From Atopobiaceae bacterium (GTDB lineage: Bacteria > Actinomycetota > Coriobacteriia > Coriobacteriales > Atopobiaceae), in the NCBI GenBank assembly GCA_022655215.1, contig JALCUE010000001.1, positions 1,054,001 to 1,118,000 on the forward strand: a DNA stretch of 64,000 bases. Direction: 5' to 3'. Position numbers and translations under genes: made by a program. The notes beneath the pieces are model-generated. The model did no database searches and was not told the DNA's origin. It saw only the letters and a list, made by a program, of their open reading frames with translations. This document shows positions 1 to 7,667 of the stretch, one piece after another. The first letter of the stretch is position 1, and every line of letters starts with the position of its first letter.

Positions 1-418
1 AGATGGCGCAGCGCATGGTGCCCGCATCGCGCACGGCCAAGGTGAGCTGACGCGTGTCCACACCCTCGATGGCCACGACGCCCGTGCGGGCGAGGTAGTC
101 CGGCAGGCTCTCCTCGCTCTGCCAGTTGTTGGGCGTGGCGCACATGTCACGCACCACGACGCCCGCGAGCGCGGGAGCCTGCGCCTGCATGGCCGCGGAC
201 GACACGCCGTAGTTGCCGATCTGCGGATAGGTGAACAGGACGACCTGGCCCGCATAGGACGGGTCGGTGATGACCTCCTGATAGCCGGAGAGGCTCGTGT
301 TGAAGACCAGCTCGCCGAACGTCTCGCCGACGGCCCCCACGGAGACTCCCATGAGCGCGGTGCCGTCCTCGAGCGCGATGCATGCGCGGGGCGCGTCCTC
401 TGTCAGAAGCGAATTCAC
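1..418 (-). CDS. carA: Carbamoyl-phosphate synthase small subunit, 5' part (window edge)
   Basis: The small subunit hydrolyses glutamine and passes ammonia to CarB to make carbamoyl phosphate for pyrimidine and arginine synthesis. About 139 codons are visible and run off the left edge, so only the N-terminal domain is present. It shows the family signature FNTSLSGYQEVITDPSY around residues 39-55, followed by FTYPQIGNYG. I chose the GTG at 418-416 because AAGGGGAA lies just upstream and translation then begins VNSLLTEDAP. The gene sits behind a PyrR-type leader with its own terminator, which fits control by pyrimidine levels. The catalytic glutaminase domain lies outside the window and could not be checked. 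Confidence 0.93.
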   Translation of the reverse strand, partial: MNSLLTEDAPRACIALEDGTALMGVSVGAVGETFGELVFNTSLSGYQEVITDPSYAGQVVLFTYPQIGNYGVSSAAMQAQAPALAGVVVRDMCATPNNWQSEESLPDYLARTGVVAIEGVDTRQLTLAVRDAGTMRCAI

Positions 419-470
419 GTGCGTTCCCCTTCCTGCCGCGCGAGGCGACCGGCTCGATGGCTGCGGCACG

Positions 471-504
471 AAAAAGGAGACGCCGACGAATCGCGGACGT
501 CTCC
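471..504 (-). terminator. Leader terminator upstream of carA
   Basis: On the minus strand GGAGACG pairs with CGTCTCC across a 15-base interior that can itself pair CCG/CGG, followed at once by TTTTT (475-471). It lies inside the 5' leader of carA, so it acts as an attenuator rather than a gene-end terminator. Confidence 0.75.
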
Positions 505-526
505 CACAAGACCGGGCATGGGCCGT

Positions 527-536
527 CGTGGCCACG
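527..536. repeat. Palindrome CGTGGCCACG, copy 1
   Basis: Perfect 10-bp palindrome in the transcribed carA leader. An identical copy lies at 614-623, upstream of the -10 box. The pair brackets the promoter. Confidence 0.6.
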
Positions 537-589
537 TGCCGAATATGAGCCTTGCAGGTATCTCGTACCGTGCTTAAAGGTTGGGAGAC

Positions 590-595
590 AGTATA
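590..595 (-). promoter_or_regulatory. Predicted -10 box of the carA promoter
   Basis: TATACT on the minus strand. A transcript starting 6-7 bases downstream would begin just before the CCTTTAA stem of the PyrR-type loop, which is where such loops usually sit. No convincing -35 box is visible. Confidence 0.55.
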
Positions 596-613
596 GACGC
601 AATCCTGCATACA

Positions 614-623
614 CGTGGCCACG
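614..623. repeat. Palindrome CGTGGCCACG, copy 2
   Basis: Identical to the palindrome at 527-536. It falls where a -35 box would be for the predicted carA promoter, so it could be an operator. Function is unknown. Confidence 0.6.
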
Positions 624-753
624 AAATGCAGATTGGCAGTTTTTCCTCCTTGCGATTCACAAAATGGGAAAGGACGGGTCCCCCTTCCCGGTCGCACGGG
701 CTCCACGCGCGGCGGCTACACTGGATGAGACGAACCCCTTCCGGAAGGATCGC

Positions 754-2661
754 ATGATCGACGTATACGCCCGCTGCGAGGGCCTGTTCCACAGGATGGG
801 ACTCTCCGCGAAACGGCCCACCACTCCCACCATCGTGGTCACGGCCTTGGCCTCGGCCTACCTGTCCGCCGCCTTCGTCCTCGACGGCCATCTGGACTTC
901 ACGGGAAGCCTCTTCTCCACCTACCCGGACAACTTCCTCACGGCGCTGGGCCCCCTCGACCTGCTCGCCTGGCTGGGCCTGGGCATCGTCATCTTCTGCG
1001 CCCTCTCGCTCGCCGGTCAGGCGCTCTCGACCTTCGGCCGCGGCAAGGCTCACGAGAGACGCGCGAGCGCGTTCTCGAGGTCGCTCGCGGACGGTCGCGA
1101 GGCGGAGGTAGGCTCCGTCTCCCCCGGCATGACCATGCAGGCATCCGAGCTCACGGGGCAGCTCTCGGGAAGGCGACTCACGACGTACCTCAAGGGCCAT
1201 CGCGGCCTGTTCTGGGGCATCGCCGCGGTGGTGTTCGCCGGCTGGTTCGTGGTCTGGCTGTTCTATTACCCCGGCACGTCCATGAACGACCAGATAGGCA
1301 TCATCACCGACCCGCTCGGCTCGTCCTCGGGCCACCCTCTCGTCTACTGCCTGCTTCTCTCCGGACTCGTGAACGGGGCGAAGACCCTTCTGGGGGACGG
1401 TTCGATCGGGTTCGCCGCCTATGTCCTCGCCCAGATGGCGGCCTGCGCCGCGATCGTCTCCGTGATGTGTTGCTGGCTCAAGTGGCGTGGTGCCAAACCC
1501 GCGATGGTGTGGGTGGTCGCGCTCATCTTCGCCCTCGTCCCCATCATCTCCGACAACGCGATCTGCTCCATCAAGGACACGCTGTTCAACTTCGTGATGC
1601 TGCTCTGGATCCCGTTCTTCGACCAGTATCTGAGGAGGCGTGGGACGCTGTTCGAGTACGACCAGGAGCGGAGGAACTACGTGCTCCTCTGCGTGCTCAC
1701 CGGCATCACGCGCAACAACGGCCTCATCGTGGCTCCGATGCTCATGTGCGCCATCGTGCTCATGGGCCTCAAGCGCAAGGGCACCGGCAAGGTGGTGGCA
1801 GCCTCCGTGCTGGCCCTCGTCATCATGCTCGTGCCCACGGGCATCACGAAGGTGCTCGACGTGAGCTATCGCGCGAGCGAGTCGCTCGGCGTACCCCTGC
1901 AGCAGATGGTGGCCGTCTACGTGAGCGACGAGGGGACGACCACGGATTCGGAGCGGGCGGTCCTCGGGTCGGCCTTCGACCTCTCCAAGCTCGACGACAC
2001 CTATTACCCCCTCTTCACCGACGGCATCAAGTACTACGACTCCGGCATCAACAACTCGTGGATCAACGACAACAAGGGCGAGCTGCTCAGGTGTTGGGTC
2101 GAGATAGGCCTGTCGAGCCCCGCCAATCTGGACATATACGTGAGGGCATGGCTCTCGAACGTCTGGGGCTGTTGGAGCCCGACCTCCGAGCCCGAGCCAG
2201 GCCAGTCCTACTTCTTCAAGCAGGTGAACAACGTCGTTTCCGGCGGCGAGGATTGGTACGAGTCGGTGTTGTCGGACTATAAGCTGACCTGTCGCTCGCT
2301 CCTGCCCGACGACGTCGCCACCTCGTTCAAATCGATATGGGAGCCCCTCGTGAAGTGCCCGGGGACGGGGACGCTGTTCTGCCTCGTGTTGGTCATGGCG
2401 GTGCTGTCCTGCCACAAGGAGGGGTCGGCCGCACGAGGGATCCTCGCGTTCGTGCCGTTCCTCCTGCTCTGGCTGTCGCTTCTCCTGTCGGCGCCCCTTG
2501 CCACGGCGCTTCGCTACGGGCTCAGCCTTCTTCTCGCCATCCCCTTCTATGTCTGCCTGCTGATCCTCCCGGAGAACCGGACGGGTCAGATGGCGGCGGC
2601 GATGCAGGGGTCGGCCATGAGCCCGAGGATGGCCGAGATACGTGAGGAGTGGCCCTTCTAG
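754..2661 (+). CDS. Polytopic membrane protein, DUF6020-like (glycosyltransferase-C style)
   Basis: A 635-residue protein with about a dozen hydrophobic segments. The first is near residues 23-45 and others run to the C-terminus. The segment FYYPGTSMNDQIGII followed by SSGHPLVYCLLLSG resembles the acidic first loop and HP motif of DUF6020 and other GT-C-type membrane enzymes, which use lipid-linked sugars at the outer membrane face. I chose the ATG at 754 because GGAAGG lies 5 bases upstream; the open frame extends further upstream without a better site. It stands alone, divergent from carA. Activity is not known. It could also be a transporter-like protein. Confidence 0.7.
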   Translation: MIDVYARCEGLFHRMGLSAKRPTTPTIVVTALASAYLSAAFVLDGHLDFTGSLFSTYPDNFLTALGPLDLLAWLGLGIVIFCALSLAGQALSTFGRGKAHERRASAFSRSLADGREAEVGSVSPGMTMQASELTGQLSGRRLTTYLKGHRGLFWGIAAVVFAGWFVVWLFYYPGTSMNDQIGIITDPLGSSSGHPLVYCLLLSGLVNGAKTLLGDGSIGFAAYVLAQMAACAAIVSVMCCWLKWRGAKPAMVWVVALIFALVPIISDNAICSIKDTLFNFVMLLWIPFFDQYLRRRGTLFEYDQERRNYVLLCVLTGITRNNGLIVAPMLMCAIVLMGLKRKGTGKVVAASVLALVIMLVPTGITKVLDVSYRASESLGVPLQQMVAVYVSDEGTTTDSERAVLGSAFDLSKLDDTYYPLFTDGIKYYDSGINNSWINDNKGELLRCWVEIGLSSPANLDIYVRAWLSNVWGCWSPTSEPEPGQSYFFKQVNNVVSGGEDWYESVLSDYKLTCRSLLPDDVATSFKSIWEPLVKCPGTGTLFCLVLVMAVLSCHKEGSAARGILAFVPFLLLWLSLLLSAPLATALRYGLSLLLAIPFYVCLLILPENRTGQMAAAMQGSAMSPRMAEIREEWPF

Positions 2662-2700
2662 CGGTGGCGGACCCTCCGCACGGACACCACACGGCCTCCC

Positions 2701-2706
2701 TATACT
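2701..2706 (+). promoter_or_regulatory. Predicted -10 box
   Basis: TATACT, 34 bases before the start codon at 2740, in the short gap between two same-strand genes. No clear -35 box. Confidence 0.4.
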
Positions 2707-2739
2707 CGATGACTCGAATGAGGCCGCGAGAGGACGGGC

Positions 2740-3564
2740 ATGCGCATGACGAAGAGCGACGAGGACACGAAGGACGAGAGGGATGACGGGAGCCACAAGG
2801 GCTTCATGAGCGAGCTCTCCGTCGCCCAGGTGATAGCCCCCGCGCTTGCGAGCCTCACCTCGTTCCTGCTGGCTTCCCAGATAGGCATCGCCGGCTCCGT
2901 CATAGGCGTCGTGGTGGGCTCGGTGGTGGCCACGATGAGCTCGCAGCTCTACCGCCACGTGCTCGATCGTTCCGCCGAGAAGATCAAGGCCGCGGCGGCG
3001 AGCGACTCGCCCTCCCCCGACCGGACGACCCTGGCCACCCCCGCCGCGGACGAGACCCGTGTCGTGAGGCCCGAGGACACCGTGGCCGACACGGCCACGC
3101 GCGCCGCGGTCCATGCGGCCCCGGGGACCGCTGCGTCGGGCACTCCCCTAGCCCCCCAGAACCTGCGCGACGAGGCCGCCGCGCGGCACCGTCGAAAGGT
3201 CGCCGTGAGCGTGGCCGTGGTGGGCGTGGTGTGCTCGCTTCTGGCCGTCGCCCTCGTGGCGTTCGTCATCAACCTCACCACCGCCGGGGAGGGAATCGGC
3301 ACGAAGCCGGAGCCCACCGTGCGCGAGCAGACCGTCCAGACGACCGAGGCCCCCGCCAAGAGCGAGCCCTCGACCCAAGGCAGGACCGAGGCCGCGGCAA
3401 GCACCTCCGCCGTCACGAGTCCCACCACCCAAGAGGCAGCGACGACAAGCGTCAGCTCACCCGAGACGCCTGCCACCAAGGAAGCGACGACGACGTCGGT
3501 CGCCACCCAGGAGGCCACGACGAGCGCCTCCACGAGCACGGCCGAGGCCGCCAAGACCGAGTAG
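2740..3564 (+). CDS. Hypothetical membrane protein with Thr/Ser-rich tail
   Basis: A 274-residue protein I do not recognise. Residues about 28-70 form a hydrophobic hairpin rich in Gly, Ala and Val (GIAGSVIGVVVGSVVATM), like glycine-zipper segments. A charged linker of about 80 residues follows, then a third hydrophobic segment near 153-180 (VVGVVCSLLAVALVAFVI). The last 85 residues are almost wholly Thr, Ser, Ala and Glu, a likely extracellular low-complexity stalk. The start has AGGAC upstream; a second ATG lies at 2746. It follows the DUF6020-like gene on the same strand and converges on the CAP protein. Function unknown. Confidence 0.75.
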   Translation: MRMTKSDEDTKDERDDGSHKGFMSELSVAQVIAPALASLTSFLLASQIGIAGSVIGVVVGSVVATMSSQLYRHVLDRSAEKIKAAAASDSPSPDRTTLATPAADETRVVRPEDTVADTATRAAVHAAPGTAASGTPLAPQNLRDEAAARHRRKVAVSVAVVGVVCSLLAVALVAFVINLTTAGEGIGTKPEPTVREQTVQTTEAPAKSEPSTQGRTEAAASTSAVTSPTTQEAATTSVSSPETPATKEATTTSVATQEATTSASTSTAEAAKTE

Positions 3565-3585
3565 GTGAGGAGAGGACCCAGGGAG

Positions 3586-5598
3586 CTATGCCGTCGCGCG
3601 CGACAGTATCTCCCATGTCCCCTCGGAGACCGCCGCGGAACCTCCGAAGACGTTCCCCGACACGATCTGTGACTTGTTGCGTGCGAGGAATCCCCTGATG
3701 GCCGAGCGGTTCTCCGTGCTTGCGATCACGAGCACGGAGTTCTGATGGCCGCAGAGGGCGCCTCCGGCGAGGGCGTCGTAGAACTTGGCACCCGTGGCCA
3801 AGCCGGCGTGGGCGACCGTCATGCCCTTCGAGACCTCCCATTCCGCGACGGCGGAGCTGGTCTCGTACTCGGTCTGTCCGTACTTGCGCTGCACGTCGCT
3901 CACCCCGGCGATGTCCCTCAGCTGCGACTCCACGTTCGAGTCCACCGCCATGGTGCCGCCGACTATGATGGCGTGCCTATAGCCCGCGGAGCGTATCGAA
4001 TCGAGGGCAGCGCTCGAAAGGGTCTTGGAATCCGTCTCGGTCAGGTAGATGGGCGACTTCTTCGCATAGGCATAGGGCGAGGCCGACAGCGCGTCAGCGA
4101 AGCCGTTGGCCGTGGCGATGATGCAGGTGTCCCCATGGCTTCCGGAGTTCACCTTGTTGGCGATGGAGATGGCCGTGGCCTGCTGGTCGTTGCCATAGAC
4201 GCGCTCGACGGAGCAGCCGAGCCTCGCCACCTGCGTCGTGACGGCATCTGACACCGCCATCGAACCACCGACGACATATGCCTTGGTGGCATGCAGCCGA
4301 CTTATCTCCGATGATGCCTGACTCGACAGTGAGTCATGGTCGGTGAGCAGGATCGGGCAGTCGAACTTGCCTGCCAGCGAGCTCGCGGCCAAGGCGTCCC
4401 AATAGGAGGCCTGCGTGGCTATGACCACGGTGGACGAGGTCGTCCAGCCCTTCTTGGAGACGGCCTTCATGGTGTCGAGCTGATCGGTGCCATAGACACG
4501 GGTCCATGGGGTGACCCTGAGCGTGAACGGGACCTTGACCGAGCTGCTGTTCCCGTAGGAGAGCGTCCCGGTCGTCGTGCCGCGCGCCTTCCCTTGGATC
4601 TGATATCCCGATGACGTATAGCCCAAGACGCTCACCAGGGAGCTCGCCCCACTCCCCAAAGCGAAGCTGAAGAACTTGTTCGACCAGGTGGCAGTACCGC
4701 TCAGGTCGTAGTTGTATCCGGTCTGGGCACTCGTCCCCGCATAATCGACCTTGACCTTCGGAAGATAGGCCGTCTCCCCGACCGCCACGGTGAGGTTCGC
4801 GGGATCGGCCGTCAAGGTGCTGTTGAACTTGCGGATGGGGAACCAGGCGTTGATGTTGCCATCACGCGTGGCGCTCGTCATGCCGGTCCCTGACCCAGTG
4901 CCGAACGCCTGGACGGCATAGTAGCTCGACCCGAATCTCACGATGCTGATTCCGATGGTCTTGTACTGCTTGTTGACCATGTTCGCATAGTGCCCGGGCG
5001 AGTTCTTCCACCCTTGGAAGAGAACGTCGGTGGGATCGCCTTGCATCCAATTCATCGCGATGTTCTCGCCTGCAATGGAATTCGACCCATATGCGGTCCA
5101 GCACATAGTCCCATTGGGACGCGTATGGCTGAAGTACAGCGTGGTCTCGGCCGCACGACCGATGGCGCAGTCCTCGAGGTTCACGTCCCATGTCAGGTCC
5201 GAGGCGCCCACGCTGCGACGGAGGGCGTTCACTTTGGCAAGCATGTTGCGTGCATAGGACTCATACACCGAAACGGAACAAGGATAGGGAATGTAGTCGC
5301 CGGTCGACGCTGCCGAGAGGCCATCGTCTGCCCCCTCCTCTTTCGTGGCAGGCTCACCCACGCCGTTGGCCATGTCCGTCTCGGTGGGCATGGCCTCGTC
5401 GATGCTGAGGGCGTCCACATCAGATGGGTCGATGACTCCGGTACTCTCCTGCGCGGGCGCCTCCTGCGCGACCGACCCGTCATCGGCCTCGTCCGCTAAG
5501 GCGATCGGAGCCGCCGCGAGGCACAGTGAGAGAGCGAGGCCGACCGCCCCGAGCACCTTTGCCCAGACGGGTCCTGAGACGAGTTTGGTTCGCTTCAT
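3586..5598 (-). CDS. Secreted CAP-domain protein with cell-wall-binding repeats
   Basis: A 670-residue exported protein. Residues 1-35 are a signal peptide (MKRTK then a hydrophobic core ending ALAD). An acidic linker of about 70 residues follows. Residues about 105-230 form a CAP/SCP domain with YFSHTRPNG (His) and GENIA (Glu), two conserved cavity residues. An Ig-like segment follows near 240-350. Three CW_binding_2 (PF04122) repeats fill residues about 360-670, recognisable by RVYGTDQ, YVVGGSMAVSD and IIVGGTMAVDS. Such repeats hold proteins non-covalently on the cell wall. The CAP domain's role in bacteria is mostly unknown. SD GGGGGAA lies upstream of the ATG. Confidence 0.9.
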   Translation of the reverse strand: MKRTKLVSGPVWAKVLGAVGLALSLCLAAAPIALADEADDGSVAQEAPAQESTGVIDPSDVDALSIDEAMPTETDMANGVGEPATKEEGADDGLSAASTGDYIPYPCSVSVYESYARNMLAKVNALRRSVGASDLTWDVNLEDCAIGRAAETTLYFSHTRPNGTMCWTAYGSNSIAGENIAMNWMQGDPTDVLFQGWKNSPGHYANMVNKQYKTIGISIVRFGSSYYAVQAFGTGSGTGMTSATRDGNINAWFPIRKFNSTLTADPANLTVAVGETAYLPKVKVDYAGTSAQTGYNYDLSGTATWSNKFFSFALGSGASSLVSVLGYTSSGYQIQGKARGTTTGTLSYGNSSSVKVPFTLRVTPWTRVYGTDQLDTMKAVSKKGWTTSSTVVIATQASYWDALAASSLAGKFDCPILLTDHDSLSSQASSEISRLHATKAYVVGGSMAVSDAVTTQVARLGCSVERVYGNDQQATAISIANKVNSGSHGDTCIIATANGFADALSASPYAYAKKSPIYLTETDSKTLSSAALDSIRSAGYRHAIIVGGTMAVDSNVESQLRDIAGVSDVQRKYGQTEYETSSAVAEWEVSKGMTVAHAGLATGAKFYDALAGGALCGHQNSVLVIASTENRSAIRGFLARNKSQIVSGNVFGGSAAVSEGTWEILSRATA

Positions 5599-5821
5599 CT
5601 TGATTCCCCCAGTTCAATCAACTGTCAAACGGACTTCTTACCTGATTACAACCTTAATGAAATCAGCCAAATTTAACTGAATATAAAGTACCGAACGAGC
5701 TCGTGGGATGAGGCGGCACGGATGACGCGAAATGTCGTACGAGCGACGCTCGCGAAGGCCCGCCTCGTGACCGACCCACGCCCCCTCGTCGCCCGCATTC
5801 AGGACGGCGGCGGGACTCACG

Positions 5822-5830
5822 TGCTACGCT
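5822..5830 (+). promoter_or_regulatory. Predicted extended -10 promoter
   Basis: TGCTACGCT just upstream of the SD AAGGAG (5837-5842). The same nine bases occur at 11382-11390, and TGATACGCT occurs upstream of pflB. It implies a very short leader. The rest of the 5599-5821 gap is AT-rich on its left side (5640-5700), probably the promoter region of the CAP protein, but I could not fix the boxes. Confidence 0.4.
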
Positions 5831-5851
5831 CTGGTCAAGGAGATGGTCCAC

Positions 5852-6823
5852 ATGGTAAAGACTGATGGGAAGATCGAGGTCGCGGCTTCGATAGGATGCG
5901 GGGTCATCGGGTACAGCTGGGCGCTCAAGTTCGCCATGGCAGGCATCGAGACGCGCGCGTACAACCGCTCGGAGGCCTCCTCGGACACGGCTCGCGAGCG
6001 CGTGGCCACGTCGCTCGCCTCGCTGGTCGACAATGGCGTCTACGCCGAGGACGAGGCCCGTGCCATCGAAGGCCGCATCACCTACACCACGTCGATGGAG
6101 GAGGCGGTCTGCGGAGCCCAGTTCATCCAGGAGTCGTCCGCCGAGCATTACGAGGTCAAGCACGAGCTGGTCAAACAGCTCGAGACCTATGCGGATCCTG
6201 ACGTCGTGATCGCGAGCTCGACCTCGGGTCTTCTCGTCACCGAGATCGCCAAGTATGCGGAGCACCCCGAGCGCTTCTGCGGAGGCCACCCCTACAACCC
6301 GCCCCATCTCATCCCGCTGGTCGAGATAACCAAGGGCGAGAGGACCGCCGAGACGACGGTCGATGAGGCCAAGGCCTTCTACCAGGCCATCGGCATGGAG
6401 CCGGTGGTCCTGCAGAAGGAGAGCCTCGGCTTCATCTGCAACCGCCTCCAGATGGCCCTCTACCGCGAGGTGGCGAACCTGGTGCTCACGGGGGTCTGCT
6501 CGGTGGAGGACGCCGACAAGGCCGTGACCTTCGGTCCTGGCCTGCGTTGGGGCATCATGGGTCCCTCCCTCGTCTTCGACCTAGGCGGTGGCGCCGGCGG
6601 CGTCGCAGGGCTCATGGACCATCTCGACGATTCCATCACGCTTTGGCTCAAGGACATGGCCACATGGACCGAGTTCCCCAAGGAGTGGGGCGAGGTCGCG
6701 CAGAGGGGCGTGGACGAGGAGCTGTCCCACCGCACACCCGAGACGGGAGACACCCCCGAGACCCTGGCCGCCTACAGGGACCACATGCTCGTCGAGATGC
6801 TCAAGCTGCACGGCAAGCTATAG
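5852..6823 (+). CDS. 3-hydroxyacyl-CoA dehydrogenase family oxidoreductase
   Basis: A 323-residue NAD-dependent enzyme. The N-terminus has the Rossmann motif GCGVIGYSWA (GxGxxG). GGHPYNPPHLIPLVEI carries the catalytic His of this fold, and LGFICNRLQMALYREV begins the C-terminal dimerisation domain. The sequence style is closest to 3-hydroxybutyryl-CoA, L-carnitine or L-gulonate dehydrogenases, which share this fold. The substrate cannot be told from sequence alone. I placed the start at 5852 because AAGGAG at 5837-5842 is 9 bases upstream; an ATG at 5843 would abut that site. It has no pathway neighbours. A strong hairpin follows the stop. Confidence 0.85.
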   Translation: MVKTDGKIEVAASIGCGVIGYSWALKFAMAGIETRAYNRSEASSDTARERVATSLASLVDNGVYAEDEARAIEGRITYTTSMEEAVCGAQFIQESSAEHYEVKHELVKQLETYADPDVVIASSTSGLLVTEIAKYAEHPERFCGGHPYNPPHLIPLVEITKGERTAETTVDEAKAFYQAIGMEPVVLQKESLGFICNRLQMALYREVANLVLTGVCSVEDADKAVTFGPGLRWGIMGPSLVFDLGGGAGGVAGLMDHLDDSITLWLKDMATWTEFPKEWGEVAQRGVDEELSHRTPETGDTPETLAAYRDHMLVEMLKLHGKL

Positions 6824-6857
6824 ACCGAGGATGACGCACAGGCGCGTCCGCACGTCC

Positions 6858-6891
6858 GGGAGGTCCTAGCCGAGAAGGCCGAGGACCTCCC
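6858..6891 (+). terminator. Terminator overlapping the end of the convergent ABC gene
   Basis: GGGAGGTCCT pairs perfectly with AGGACCTCCC over a 14-base loop, followed by TCTT. It lies 34 bases after the dehydrogenase stop and overlaps the last codons of the convergent ATPase gene. There is no U-tract on the other strand. Confidence 0.55.
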
Positions 6892-7618
6892 TCTTGCAGG
6901 CGAGGTAGCCCTCGGTGAGGTCGAAACCGACGCGCTCGTCAGGAGGACACGGGACGTCGACTTCACCCACGATGGTGGATGGCACCCCCGCGGCGGGGTC
7001 GCCGCCCATCACGAAGACGCGGCTCGCCATGGAGATCGCCTCGTCCACGTCATGCGTGATGATGAGTGCCGAGAGTCCCAGCTCGCGAGCCATGTCGCAG
7101 AACCACCCACGCATGTCGATGCGGGTGAGGGCGTCGAGCGCACTGAAGGGCTCGTCGAGGAGCACCACGTCGTTCTCCATGAGATAGGTCCTGAGCAGGG
7201 CCGCACGCTGCCTCATCCCGCCCGAGAGCTGGCTCGGCCAGAGGTCGGCGGAGCCCGCCAGGCCGAATCGCTCGAAGTACGGCAGGGCCGTCGCATGGGC
7301 GTCGGAGCGCTTGACGCCCTTGATCAGCAGCGGGAGGCACACGTTGTCGATGACCGTGCGGCTGGGCAGGAGGAGGTCCTTCTGCAACATGTAGCTCACA
7401 TGCCCGGGACGTCCGGTCACGTCGCCACCGTGGAGGAGCACCTCCCCCTCGTCCGGCACGCTGAGTCCCGCAAGCGCCTGGAAGAGGGTGGTCTTGCCAC
7501 AGCCCGAGCGGCCCACGAGGCACACGAGCTCCCCGGGAGCCACATCGAGGCTCACGTGCGCTATGACCGGACGGCCGTCCCAGGAGAGCGAGATGTCACG
7601 CGCCTCGAGAGCCGGCAT
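6866..7618 (-). CDS. ABC transporter ATPase, thiamine-precursor/nitrate/taurine type
   Basis: A 250-residue ABC ATPase with Walker A GRSGCGKTT, signature LSGGMRQR, Walker B VVLLDEP and the switch His in IITHDVDEA. It energises the permease encoded by the third cistron upstream, at 8741. I prefer the ATG at 7618 (MPALEARDI), which has GGGGACGGA before it. A TTG at 7675 overlapping the previous gene is possible. A perfect 11-bp hairpin at 7622-7648 holds that SD, so ATPase yield may be lower than that of the binding protein. It is the last gene of the TPP-riboswitch operon, the position of ThiZ in ThiXYZ systems. Confidence 0.9.
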   Translation of the reverse strand: MPALEARDISLSWDGRPVIAHVSLDVAPGELVCLVGRSGCGKTTLFQALAGLSVPDEGEVLLHGGDVTGRPGHVSYMLQKDLLLPSRTVIDNVCLPLLIKGVKRSDAHATALPYFERFGLAGSADLWPSQLSGGMRQRAALLRTYLMENDVVLLDEPFSALDALTRIDMRGWFCDMARELGLSALIITHDVDEAISMASRVFVMGGDPAAGVPSTIVGEVDVPCPPDERVGFDLTEGYLACKREVLGLLG

Positions 7619-7621
7619 TCC

Positions 7622-7648
7622 GTCCCCGGCGGTGTCGCCGCCGGGGAC
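7622..7648 (-). other. Intercistronic hairpin before the ATPase start
   Basis: GTCCCCGGCGG and CCGCCGGGGAC form a perfect 11-bp stem with a 5-base loop between the binding-protein stop (7668) and the ATPase ATG (7618). Its 3' arm contains the presumed SD GGGGAC. No U-tract follows, so it is unlikely to terminate. Confidence 0.65.
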
Positions 7649-7667
7649 CCGTGATATGTCGTCCGGA

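Larger units (their letters stand above)
471..580 (-). promoter_or_regulatory. PyrR-type attenuator leader of carA
   Basis: Read on the minus strand, 580-549 gives CCTTTAAGCACGGTACGAGA then TACCTGCAAGG. The CCUUUAA/CAAGG lower stem and the purine-rich CGAGA loop are typical of PyrR binding loops (family consensus ARUCCNGNGAGGYU). The closing C-G pairs are replaced here by U-A/A-U pairs. It is followed by an intrinsic terminator at 504-471, about 50 bases before the carA start. PyrR bound to UMP would favour termination. The bases just upstream at 589-583 (GTCTCCC) can also pair with the terminator arm GGGAGAC at 505-499, a possible antiterminator. The rest of the 419-753 gap holds the promoter, two palindromes and nothing else I can recognise. 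Confidence 0.68.

Noticed and set aside
574-3114. Long minus-strand open frame (846 codons) opposite the DUF6020-like gene
   Set aside because: Arg/His/Gly-rich antisense shadow typical of GC-rich DNA; the plus strand encodes clear membrane proteins with SDs.
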